Shown here: one piece after another, positions 53,127 to 64,000 of the stretch
Position numbering within the stretch: position 1 is the stretch's first letter
Layout: each line of letters begins with the position of its first letter
NCBI RefSeq assembly: GCF_022815905.2
Contig: NZ_CP119327.1
Coordinates: forward strand, 2,294,001 to 2,358,000
Reading direction: 5' to 3'
DNA: 64,000 nucleotides
Source of the DNA: Staphylococcus sp. NRL 16/872
GTDB lineage: Bacteria > Bacillota > Bacilli > Staphylococcales > Staphylococcaceae
Notes under the pieces: generated by a model
The model's input: the letters and a program-made list of their open reading frames with translations, nothing else
Databases searched by the model: none
Told to the model about the DNA's origin: nothing
Translations under genes and position numbers: made by a program

Positions 53127-53225
53127 ATTGCTCCACCTCGCTACAAGTTACATAATATCATAATTTCAGAGGATTTGTCAAATAAAATTTAAATTTTATC
53201 AATGTGGGAGCGCTTTGTCAACAAT

Positions 53226-54116
53226 TTAATTTTCTAATTCTGGGAAATTTTTCTTTTCTTCATACAAACGTGCAAAATCTTGTATCGAAAGCGTTTCACC
53301 ACGTCTTTTAGGATCAATCTCGGCTTGTTCAAGCCATTTTAAAATACTTTCTTTTAAATGTTTGCCGTCTTTAAAGAAGTTCTGATAGTTATTGTTTATT
53401 GTTTTACGTCGCTGTGCAAACGCGGCTTTAGCAAGTTTAAAGAACGCTTGTTCATCGTCCACCTCAACGAGCGGCGTTTTTCGTTGCATCAATTTCACCA
53501 CGATAGAATCCACGTTTGGTGGTGGCATAAAGACAGATTTCGGCACAGTTAATACTTTGCTTGTCTCTGTATAATATTGAGTGACGATAGATAAAGAGCC
53601 ATACGCTTTTGTGCCTACTTCAGCGTTTAAACGTTCACCTACTTCTTTTTGCATCATTACAACGTAGCCATCGATAGGAATGTCTTGTTGCATTAAATTC
53701 AGCAAGATAGGTGTAGTAATATAATATGGCAAATTAGCTACTACCATGATTTTGTCACAGTCATTTAAATGTGTTTCTACTGCTTTAGCTATATCCGCTT
53801 TTAATATATCTTCGTTAATGATGGTTACATTGTCATATGGCGCAAGTGTATCTTTAAGCACAGGGATTAAACGTTGATCGATTTCAAACGACATTACTTT
53901 TTTGGCATGTTTAGCCAATTGTTCAGTTAACGAACCCATACCTGGCCCTACTTCAATAACGCCAGTTGTGTTATCAATTTGACTTGCCTCAATAATTTTA
54001 TGAATGATATTTACATCTATTAAAAAGTTTTGACCTAAACTTTTTTTGAAATTGAAACCATATTGATTTAATAATTCTTTCGTTCGAGAAGGCGTTGCGA
54101 TATCTTTTCTTTCCAC
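53226..54116 (-). CDS. rsmA: 16S rRNA dimethyladenosine transferase KsgA/RsmA
   Basis: Dimethylates two adjacent adenosines in the 3' terminal hairpin of 16S rRNA as a late small-subunit checkpoint (296 aa). The SAM motif [14 protein letters not shown] lies near 53-66 and the catalytic NLPYYITTP near 127-135. The start appears to be GTG at 54116, 1 bp after the rnmV stop region; its ribosome binding site AAGGAG lies inside rnmV, so translation is probably coupled. Confidence 0.94.
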   Translation of the reverse strand: MERKDIATPSRTKELLNQYGFNFKKSLGQNFLIDVNIIHKIIEASQIDNTTGVIEVGPGMGSLTEQLAKHAKKVMSFEIDQRLIPVLKDTLAPYDNVTIINEDILKADIAKAVETHLNDCDKIMVVANLPYYITTPILLNLMQQDIPIDGYVVMMQKEVGERLNAEVGTKAYGSLSIVTQYYTETSKVLTVPKSVFMPPPNVDSIVVKLMQRKTPLVEVDDEQAFFKLAKAAFAQRRKTINNNYQNFFKDGKHLKESILKWLEQAEIDPKRRGETLSIQDFARLYEEKKNFPELEN

Positions 54117-54119
54117 CTT

Positions 54120-54668
54120 TTATTCACTCTCCTTATCCATTGATAAAGCTTCACGTACATCCCTTTCAGTATAGCCGAATGCATTAAGTTTTTTTAGTAA
54201 TTGTTTGCCATTTGAATGTCCAATATGCAGTTTTTGACCTAATATTTCTCTTTTATGTCTAGCATCTTTGCCTATAATCAACCCTAAATCGATGAGCACA
54301 CTTTTATCGATTGATTCTTCTGCCTCTTCAAAGGGCGAACTGACATGCATGAGCGCTTCTCTAATATCTTCTGGATGTGCATGCTCTATGCCAATCTTAC
54401 CTCGTTTATTTTTAGCTTTTTCACGGTCAATATACGCATGTTTGACGCCGGTAACGTGTTCAGTGATCGTATTTCTAATTTTATCTCCCGGAAAATCAGG
54501 GTCCGTTAACACAATCACACCTCGCGTTTCTTGGGCATTTTGAATAACAGCTAGTGTTTCCTTATTAATTGCGCTCCCATTCGTTTCAATAGTGTCACAT
54601 TCTACTGCTGACTTAACACGTTCCGTATCGTCTCTACCTTCTACTACGATAAATTCATTTATCTTCAT
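54120..54668 (-). CDS. rnmV: Ribonuclease M5
   Basis: RNase M5 (182 aa) matures the ends of 5S rRNA precursors together with L18. An N-terminal Toprim domain is visible (IVVEGRDDTERVK at 7-19 with the catalytic Glu, and VLTDPDFPGDKIR near 53-65 with the DxD). A C-terminal rRNA-binding part follows. It is immediately upstream of ksgA, pairing two rRNA maturation enzymes. It is of interest here because the window also holds truncated 5S copies. Confidence 0.94.
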   Translation of the reverse strand: MKINEFIVVEGRDDTERVKSAVECDTIETNGSAINKETLAVIQNAQETRGVIVLTDPDFPGDKIRNTITEHVTGVKHAYIDREKAKNKRGKIGIEHAHPEDIREALMHVSSPFEEAEESIDKSVLIDLGLIIGKDARHKREILGQKLHIGHSNGKQLLKKLNAFGYTERDVREALSMDKESE

Positions 54669-54725
54669 AATTGATTATCATTACCTTTCAACCTATTTCG
54701 TTCTTATTTTAACTTTTCAAAAATA

Positions 54726-54807
54726 AAAAATGAGAAAGATGCTGGCATTTATATCGTGATTTCCTCATAAATGATACCACGACATCACTTGTTCAACATC
54801 TTTCTCA
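54726..54807 (-). terminator. tatD terminator (long branched hairpin)
   Basis: TGAGAAAGATG (54731-54741) and CATCTTTCTCA (54797-54807) form an 11-bp stem whose 55-nt loop contains another stem, CATTTAT/ATAAATG (54745-54773). T's follow on the minus strand. The size is unusual for a simple terminator. Confidence 0.75.
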
Positions 54808-54814
54808 CAGCAAT

Positions 54815-55588
54815 TTATTGATTTAAATTAAATAATCGTTCCGCATTCTCAGTCGTTTGACGGCATACTTCTTCGTATGTCATATCACGTAAGTCAGCGA
54901 TTTGTTGAGCAACGAGTGTTACTCTTTCAGGTTCATTACGTTTACCTCTATAAGGATGTGGCGATAAATAAGGCGCATCTGTTTCTACAAGCAATCTATC
55001 CATCGGCACATGCTTAGCTACTTCTTTCGGTTGCTTAGCATTTTTAAATGTCACAGGACCACCTAAAGAGACGTAGAAATTCAATTTATTAATGACTACA
55101 TCTGCAATTTCAGGAGAACCACTAAAGCTGTGCATGATGCCACCAACTTCTTCAGCATGTTCTTCCATTAAAATATCTACACAGTCTTGTGTCGCTTCAC
55201 GATTATGGATAATAATAGGTAATTTCACTCTTTTAGCAAGTGCAATTTGTTTTCTAAATACTTCTTTTTGAACATCGGCAGGCGATTTATCCCAATGGTA
55301 ATCAAGACCCATTTCGCCAATACCAATAATCTTAGGATGCTGTGCTAATTGTTCAATCCACTCAAGGCGTTCTTCAGTGAAGTCAATTGCATCAACTGGA
55401 TGCCAACCGATAATACCATAAATAAAGTCATATTTATCGATTAATTCCATCGCACGTTCAATCGTAGGCGTATCAAATCCAACCACAAACATGCGATCTA
55501 CACCTGCTTCTCTAGCGCGAGAAATCACTTCTTCTAAATCTTCATTATATTGCTCATCATTTAAGTGAACATGTGTATCGATTAACAT
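54815..55588 (-). CDS. tatD: TatD-family metal-dependent hydrolase / DNase
   Basis: TIM-barrel amidohydrolase-type nuclease (257 aa). Metal-binding residues are visible in order: DTHVHL at 4-9, GEMGLDYHW near 91-99, IIHNREA near 125-131, MHSFSG near 152-157 and TDAPYLSP near 204-211. Relatives are DNases involved in repair or DNA turnover. The ATG at 55588 has GGAG seven bases upstream; the frame extends 14 codons further without support. It is 84 bp after metG and probably co-transcribed. Confidence 0.93.
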   Translation of the reverse strand: MLIDTHVHLNDEQYNEDLEEVISRAREAGVDRMFVVGFDTPTIERAMELIDKYDFIYGIIGWHPVDAIDFTEERLEWIEQLAQHPKIIGIGEMGLDYHWDKSPADVQKEVFRKQIALAKRVKLPIIIHNREATQDCVDILMEEHAEEVGGIMHSFSGSPEIADVVINKLNFYVSLGGPVTFKNAKQPKEVAKHVPMDRLLVETDAPYLSPHPYRGKRNEPERVTLVAQQIADLRDMTYEEVCRQTTENAERLFNLNQ

Positions 55589-55672
55589 TCTATCTCTCCT
55601 AACGTTCAAGGTCGAGACAAAAGACATCATCTTTGTGACTCAACCTCTTTATATTTTATCGACAATCTAGTT

Positions 55673-57673
<2,001 letters not shown>

Positions 57674-57881
57674 TTATATTTAATGTCATGTAAGCCCACT
57701 TTAAAGACTTATAAGTTAATGTTTTTCGTTACATTTTAATTATAACTCATATAAGAAATTTATTGTCGTATCTTATTAACATTACCACAAATTGATTATT
57801 TTATGGAATATTTCCAGCCATTTTGAAGGTCTATTTTTTGAAAATGACTGTCCCTATTGCCTCGACTTTTATTCCACAAAG

Positions 57882-58721
57882 TTATTTAATTTCATGATAA
57901 ATGTCATACACTTCACCCGTCTTCATATGACGGTCTTCAGCTACTAACTTAATTGCTTTTTTAGGTTTCAAATTCTGTTCGGCAATATAATGATCTACAT
58001 GTTCCTCAATAGATAATGCCTCAAACCACTGTTCAGTTTCGAGTGGCTTCGCACCTTCTATGAGAATGACAAATTCACCTTTTTGTGGAATCTCTTCCTT
58101 TTGAAAAGCATCGAGTAACGTTTCCGCTTCTTGCATAACAATTTGTTCAAACTTCTTCGTTAGCTCTCGTCCTACAGCTACGTGTCTTGAAGCATCTACT
58201 TTAATAATGGCTTTTAACGTTTCTAATACTCTAAATGGTGATTCATAAATAATTAACGTGCTATCTTGATACATTCTTTCTTGTAATACTTCTATTTTTT
58301 CTTTTTCCTTACGTGGTAAAAAGCCTAAGAACGTATACGTAAATGACGGTAGACCACTAGCCATAAGTGCTGTTAACCCCGCGTTAGGACCAGGAACTGT
58401 TTCCACTGAAATATCGTGTTGATATGCTTCAACGACCAATTCATAACCCGGATCACTTATTAGCGGCAAACCCGCATCTGACACTAAAGCAATATCATTT
58501 CCTTCATTCAATAAATTAATTAAATACGTTGTTTGTTGCTCTTTATTATGTTCATGATACGATTTTAATGGTGTTTGAATATCATAATGATGACATAACT
58601 TTTTCGTTACTCTTGTATCTTCACATGCTATAAAATCTACATTTTTTAAGGTTTCTATCGCTCGAAATGTAATATCGCCTAAATTACCTATCGGCGTGCC
58701 TACTAAATATAAAGTCGCCAT
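57882..58721 (-). CDS. rsmI: 16S rRNA 2'-O-methyltransferase RsmI
   Basis: SAM-dependent methylase (279 aa) that 2'-O-methylates C1402 of 16S rRNA in the decoding centre. Tetrapyrrole-methylase fold: TLYLVGTPIGNLGDIT at 3-18, ACEDTRVT near 35-42, LVSDAGLPLISDPG near 78-91 and VPGPNAGLTALMASG near 108-122. The ATG at 58721 has GAGGAG upstream. Its start lies inside the end of the GIY-YIG gene (38-bp overlap). Confidence 0.95.
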   Translation of the reverse strand: MATLYLVGTPIGNLGDITFRAIETLKNVDFIACEDTRVTKKLCHHYDIQTPLKSYHEHNKEQQTTYLINLLNEGNDIALVSDAGLPLISDPGYELVVEAYQHDISVETVPGPNAGLTALMASGLPSFTYTFLGFLPRKEKEKIEVLQERMYQDSTLIIYESPFRVLETLKAIIKVDASRHVAVGRELTKKFEQIVMQEAETLLDAFQKEEIPQKGEFVILIEGAKPLETEQWFEALSIEEHVDHYIAEQNLKPKKAIKLVAEDRHMKTGEVYDIYHEIK

Positions 58722-58971
58722 CTGAATTCTCCTCAATTAATTTTAATTTTTGTTGTCTTGTGAAGGTCTTTATTTCGTATTCTCTACGCATAGCTTCTGA
58801 TTTCGAAGTGTACGTTTCTTGATAAACTAACTCTACCGGACGTCTTGTTTTAGTATATTTGGCCCCTTTTCCAGCATTATGAGTCGCTACACGTGCATTA
58901 ACATCCTTCGCATACCCAGTATACAAACTATTATCCTTACATTTTACAATATAGACATAATGGTTATCCAT
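58684..58971 (-). CDS. GIY-YIG nuclease superfamily protein (YazA/UPF0213 family)
   Basis: Small stand-alone GIY-YIG domain (95 aa): YVYIVKCKDNSLYTGYAKD at 5-23 carries the two tyrosine motifs, followed by the helix with RVATHNAGKGAKYTKTRRP. The biological role of this family is not established; members have been suggested to act in DNA metabolism. It overlaps the methyltransferase by 8 bp and rsmI by 38 bp. The C-terminal ~13 residues (about DGDFIFSRHADR) lie within the overlap and make it longer than I recall for S. aureus (82 aa). Confidence 0.88.
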   Translation of the reverse strand: MDNHYVYIVKCKDNSLYTGYAKDVNARVATHNAGKGAKYTKTRRPVELVYQETYTSKSEAMRREYEIKTFTRQQKLKLIEENSDGDFIFSRHADR

Positions 58972-59689
58972 AATACACTGCTCTCATTTCTTCGCTATAT
59001 TCCCCATCACTATTATAGATATAAAAAGGCGGCGCAATTTCTAGGCCTGGTTTACCATTCATACGTCCTTCCACTACAATCGTCACCGCTGATTTGTTTA
59101 GTTTACTATAAACAAATACTACTTTTTTAGGCTCAATACTAGCCTTGCGCATTTCAGTTAAGACGTCCATCAGTCTATCCGCTCGATGTACCATCATTAA
59201 ACGCCCACCTTGTTTTAATAAATGACGGGCAGCTAACATGCAATCTTCCAATGTACACATAATCTCATGACGGGCAATCTTATGCGCTTCCTTTTGATGT
59301 TGGTTACGCTGATTTTCTTTAAAATAAGGAGGATTACAAGTGACGAGTGTATATTGCGAAGGTTTAAAATAGTGATAGACCTCTTTTAAATCCAAATGAT
59401 GCATCTTTAAACGATGCTCGAGTTGATTGTACGCATAGCTACGACGCGCCATATCTACAAGTTTCTCTTGAATCTCGACACTTTCAATCATTTGTGTACC
59501 TTTAGCAGATAATAATAAGGAAATCACGCCATTACCAGCACATAAATCTAAAATTTTGTCATTTTTCCTCACTTCAGTAAAATGCCCCAATAATAACGCA
59601 TCTGTTGAAAAAGAAAACACATCATCATTTTGAATTATTTTTAAATCTTCTTTTATTAATTCATCCAATCTTTCTTGATCTCTCATCAT
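58964..59689 (-). CDS. tRNA1(Val) (adenine-N6)-methyltransferase-like protein (YabB/TrmN6 family)
   Basis: Class I SAM methyltransferase (241 aa). SAM motif LDLCAGNGVISLLLS near 47-61 and the N6-adenine/glutamine-type catalytic motif NPPY near 118. The closest characterised relative is E. coli TrmN6 (YfiC), which methylates A37 of tRNA-Val. The function here is inferred from the family. It is the first gene of the methyltransferase-GIY-YIG-rsmI run, with GGAG seven bases before the first ATG. Confidence 0.85.
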   Translation of the reverse strand: MMRDQERLDELIKEDLKIIQNDDVFSFSTDALLLGHFTEVRKNDKILDLCAGNGVISLLLSAKGTQMIESVEIQEKLVDMARRSYAYNQLEHRLKMHHLDLKEVYHYFKPSQYTLVTCNPPYFKENQRNQHQKEAHKIARHEIMCTLEDCMLAARHLLKQGGRLMMVHRADRLMDVLTEMRKASIEPKKVVFVYSKLNKSAVTIVVEGRMNGKPGLEIAPPFYIYNSDGEYSEEMRAVYYG

Positions 59690-59702
59690 ATATTTACTCC
59701 TA

Positions 59703-59759
59703 AAAAAGAGATGTCTTTACAACACACTTTAAAATCAACTCGTGTTGAAATCCATCTCT
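59703..59759 (-). terminator. yabA terminator (branched hairpin)
   Basis: AGAGATG (59707-59713) and CATCTCT (59753-59759) enclose an inner CAACAC/GTGTTG stem; T's follow on the minus strand. The architecture is like the tatD terminator. Confidence 0.72.
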
Positions 59760-59815
59760 GTCTATTAGAAACTGGCATAAACCTCTTTATCCAGTATTAA
59801 AATTTTTATTTGTTA

Positions 59816-60214
59816 TTAACTATTTAACACGTTCAAACATAGTAAGCAATCTTCACCTAATCGATGCTTACCAAACAATTCACCATTACAAATGTGGAAA
59901 CCTTCACTATATAAGACAGCTAAATTATCTTTACTTGGTAAGGGTTTTTTCACATTTTTAATAGAATGTTTGTCTTTTTCATCCTCTTTTGAAGATTTTG
60001 CATTATTATTTTTAGGAAAAACAGGTTTGTCCATTTCAGCATCTTGTTCGCTTTTGGCCATTAATGTTTTTAAGTTATCATTTTCAACTTGTAGCGCAAC
60101 ATTCTCTTCTATAAGGTCTATAGTTAATGATTTAAGCTCAGTCATATCTTGATTTAAACGTGTTACATTACTTTCAAGTTGAATTATCTTTTCAAATAAA
60201 TCATTACGATTCAA
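59816..60214 (-). CDS. yabA: Replication initiation control protein YabA
   Basis: YabA (132 aa) links DnaA to the sliding clamp DnaN and limits re-initiation. It has an N-terminal leucine-zipper coiled coil (about 1-55), a charged linker (about 65-100) and a C-terminal zinc-binding domain ([20 protein letters not shown] near 110-129). The start is TTG with AAGGAAGGTG eight bases upstream. It lies next to holB and ricT, as in Bacillus. Confidence 0.92.
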   Translation of the reverse strand: MNRNDLFEKIIQLESNVTRLNQDMTELKSLTIDLIEENVALQVENDNLKTLMAKSEQDAEMDKPVFPKNNNAKSSKEDEKDKHSIKNVKKPLPSKDNLAVLYSEGFHICNGELFGKHRLGEDCLLCLNVLNS

Positions 60215-60230
60215 ACGTGACGCACCTTCC

Positions 60231-61034
60231 TTAATTAAAAGCTTCTAATTCTTCCATTTTATACTCTAATGGTTGTTCAAGACCTTCAATTTTAACTTGC
60301 ATTGAAATATCTAATATGTTTAAACCAACTACACGACCTTGACCATCTGGCGTTTCCACTTGGTCACCGACGTCTGGCAATTGGGCTCTTGCTTCTTCAT
60401 AGAAATCATTTTCATATTTAAGACAACACATCAAACGCCCACATGCTCCAGAAATCTTCGTTGGATTAAGTGATAAATTTTGGTCTTTAGCCATTTTGAT
60501 AGACACTGGCTCAAAATCTCCTAGAAATGTAGAACAACATAGCGAGCGCCCACATGGACCGATTCCACCAAGTAGTTTAGCTTCATCACGTACGCCAATT
60601 TGTCTTAATTCGATACGTGTTTTTAAATTTTGCGCCAGAGCTTTTACTAATTTTCGAAAATCGATACGGTCATCTGCAGTAAAATTAAAAATCACTTTAG
60701 ACTTATCAAGTGTATATTCACAATTTACTAAACGCATATCTAGTTGTTGTTCTTTTACTAATTGCTTGCATAGTGTTAATGCATCATCAGCATCTGCTTC
60801 ATTACGATAATATTTTGCAATATCTTCATCAGTGACTATTCGTATAATTTCTTTTAAAGGTAATGTAACATCCCCTTCTTCCACCTCTTTCGATGGAAAT
60901 TTAACATTACCAATTTCAATGCCTCGTTTAGATTCGACAACGACCCAGTCGTCTTTCTTTACATCTAAATCCTTAGGCGCATAGTATTCCAATTTCCCTG
61001 CTTTTTGAAATTGTACACCTACGATATTTGGCAT
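60231..61034 (-). CDS. ricT: RicT (YaaT), PSP1-domain iron-sulfur protein of the Y-complex
   Basis: PSP1-domain protein (267 aa). The cysteine motifs [11 protein letters not shown] near 158-168 and [14 protein letters not shown] near 195-208 match the residues that hold iron-sulfur clusters in the B. subtilis RicAFT complex, which assists RNase Y in mRNA processing. It is directly downstream of holB (1 bp apart) and before yabA. Confidence 0.93.
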   Translation of the reverse strand: MPNIVGVQFQKAGKLEYYAPKDLDVKKDDWVVVESKRGIEIGNVKFPSKEVEEGDVTLPLKEIIRIVTDEDIAKYYRNEADADDALTLCKQLVKEQQLDMRLVNCEYTLDKSKVIFNFTADDRIDFRKLVKALAQNLKTRIELRQIGVRDEAKLLGGIGPCGRSLCCSTFLGDFEPVSIKMAKDQNLSLNPTKISGACGRLMCCLKYENDFYEEARAQLPDVGDQVETPDGQGRVVGLNILDISMQVKIEGLEQPLEYKMEELEAFN

Positions 61035-61035
61035 T

Positions 61036-61962
61036 TTATCTCACACCTTTTATAACTATTTGTTCAAATACAAGCGTTGGATTAACATTTTGCATTAATT
61101 TTTTGTGCGCTTCTGTAATTTGATCATACATCAATATAATTTGATTAAATGTTAATTGCTTTGCATATGATTCAATTTCTGTTTGTAAATCCGAATAAAC
61201 ATAATCGTTATTCGTTTCAACTTTAGCATGCATAATATCTTCAAAAAAAGCATTCACTGCTGCTAAAGTGAGTGTTTGTAATTTCCGATTCTTCGCATTT
61301 TTTAACAAATCAATAATCCCAATTAATGCCATCGGTTGATTAGTAATCAATAATTCGCACCAATGAACAATGACTTTTCTAAGTGACATTAAATCGTGTT
61401 CTTCGTTTAAATCTTTAGCCACATCTAACTGTGTAGTATATGTACTTAGCATTTCAGCTACTGCTCGATTCATATCATGTTCAACTAATCTATCTATAAA
61501 ATGTTGCTTGTCACTTGGTTTAAAATAAACGTGTTGGCAACGTGAATGAATAGTGTCTAATATCTGTTCAGGTTTCATAGACATTAGAATCGCCACTGTA
61601 TTATCAGGCGGTTCCTCTAAAAATTTTAATATACTATTTTCACCTTGAACAGTTAACTTTTCAAAATCTTCTATTATATAAACTTTATGCGTACCTTCAA
61701 TTGGAAGTTGATTCATACGATGCACAAGCTGTTCAATTTGTTCTTTCTTAATCGCATTTTCTTCTGAAGCTACATACATAAAATCCGGTTGATTGTAATT
61801 CTCTACTCTCAACTCACATTGTTGGTCTCCATTACAAAGAATAAGTTTTGCAAATTCCATAGCTACGTAACGCATTGACTCCGCATCATCACCTTCGAAT
61901 AAATACGCATGAGACAGTTTATTCGAACGATACGCATTAGCTAATCTATGTAGTTCATCCAT
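61036..61962 (-). CDS. holB: DNA polymerase III subunit delta'
   Basis: Clamp-loader subunit (308 aa). It has the AAA+ fold, but the P-loop position (AYLFEGDDAESM near 19-30) lacks the GxxxxGK(S/T) pattern, as expected for the non-hydrolysing delta' subunit. Sensor and helical-lid regions (KLTVQGENSILKFLEEPP near 107-124, SRCQHVYF near 147) are conserved. It acts with DnaX and HolA to load DnaN. It forms a holB-ricT-yabA operon. Confidence 0.93.
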   Translation of the reverse strand: MDELHRLANAYRSNKLSHAYLFEGDDAESMRYVAMEFAKLILCNGDQQCELRVENYNQPDFMYVASEENAIKKEQIEQLVHRMNQLPIEGTHKVYIIEDFEKLTVQGENSILKFLEEPPDNTVAILMSMKPEQILDTIHSRCQHVYFKPSDKQHFIDRLVEHDMNRAVAEMLSTYTTQLDVAKDLNEEHDLMSLRKVIVHWCELLITNQPMALIGIIDLLKNAKNRKLQTLTLAAVNAFFEDIMHAKVETNNDYVYSDLQTEIESYAKQLTFNQIILMYDQITEAHKKLMQNVNPTLVFEQIVIKGVR

Positions 61963-61993
61963 TTTGCCTACTCCTTATTCATTTTACTTATAT

Positions 61994-62018
61994 AAAAAGG
62001 CTGCCTATCACAGCAGCC
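61994..62018 (-). terminator. pstA terminator
   Basis: GGCTGC ... GCAGCC stem with an 8-nt loop and a T-run on the minus strand, between pstA and holB. Confidence 0.85.
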
Positions 62019-62084
62019 GAATATTGTATCATCATCTAAGGTGTCATTAAATTCTTGTTTCTACGTTATTAATTAACTTACATA

Positions 62085-64000
<1,916 letters not shown>

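Overview
The window is a low-GC Gram-positive chromosome segment from a Staphylococcus, most likely a coagulase-negative species. Three things support this: the gene order (decarboxylase-tmk-pstA-holB ... ksgA-veg-ispE-purR-yabJ-spoVG-glmU-prs-rplY-pth-mfd ... tilS-hpt-ftsH-hslO-cysK-folPBK-lysS-rRNA-pdxST-nupC-ctsR-mcsA-mcsB-clpC-radA-yacL), which is the core staphylococcal order near the origin; protein lengths and sequences close to those I remember for S. aureus; and the staphylococcal 16S sequence. I cannot name the species with confidence. Almost every gene is on the minus strand, so the natural reading direction is from right to left.

Layout from right to left. 64000-59800 holds a truncated Orn/Lys/Arg decarboxylase, tmk, pstA, holB, ricT and yabA (nucleotide supply, c-di-AMP sensing, clamp loading and control of initiation). 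59700-52860 holds a methyltransferase, a GIY-YIG protein, rsmI, metG, tatD, rnmV, ksgA and veg (translation and rRNA maturation). 52530-46590 holds ispE, purR, yabJ, spoVG, glmU, prs and rplY. 45820-35640 is a tightly overlapping run: pth, mfd, a MurJ-like flippase, mazG, rqcP, divIC, an S1 protein, tilS and hpt. 35200-26930 holds ftsH, hslO, cysK, folP-folB-folK and lysS.

26460-15207 is an RNA block in minus orientation: two sigma-A-like promoters, a leading 5S gene, eight tRNA genes (Val, Thr, Lys, Gly, Leu, Arg, Pro, Ala), a 16S-23S-5S operon, then a second promoter and a 16S-tRNA-Ile-23S-5S operon. Downstream of the last 5S lies a tandem array of a 285-286 bp unit. Each unit carries the 3' half of a 5S gene plus the rrn terminator hairpin.

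14560-11860 is the accessory-looking part. An AT-rich two-gene cassette (QacA-type MFS exporter plus PadR-family regulator) sits between the 5S-derived array and a decayed 5S-derived fragment. Left of it are the vitamin B6 genes pdxS-pdxT with a divergent MocR/PdxR regulator, nupC, and the ctsR-mcsA-mcsB-clpC heat-shock operon under two visible CtsR operators, followed by radA and a PIN/TRAM membrane protein.

Most of the window is conserved housekeeping DNA. The places worth a second look are the 5S-derived repeat array and the cassette embedded in it, the modular intergenic repeats near 30.4, 35.5 and 46.2 kb, and a frameshifted gene remnant between folK and lysS. I see no CRISPR array, no transposase gene and no prophage gene.
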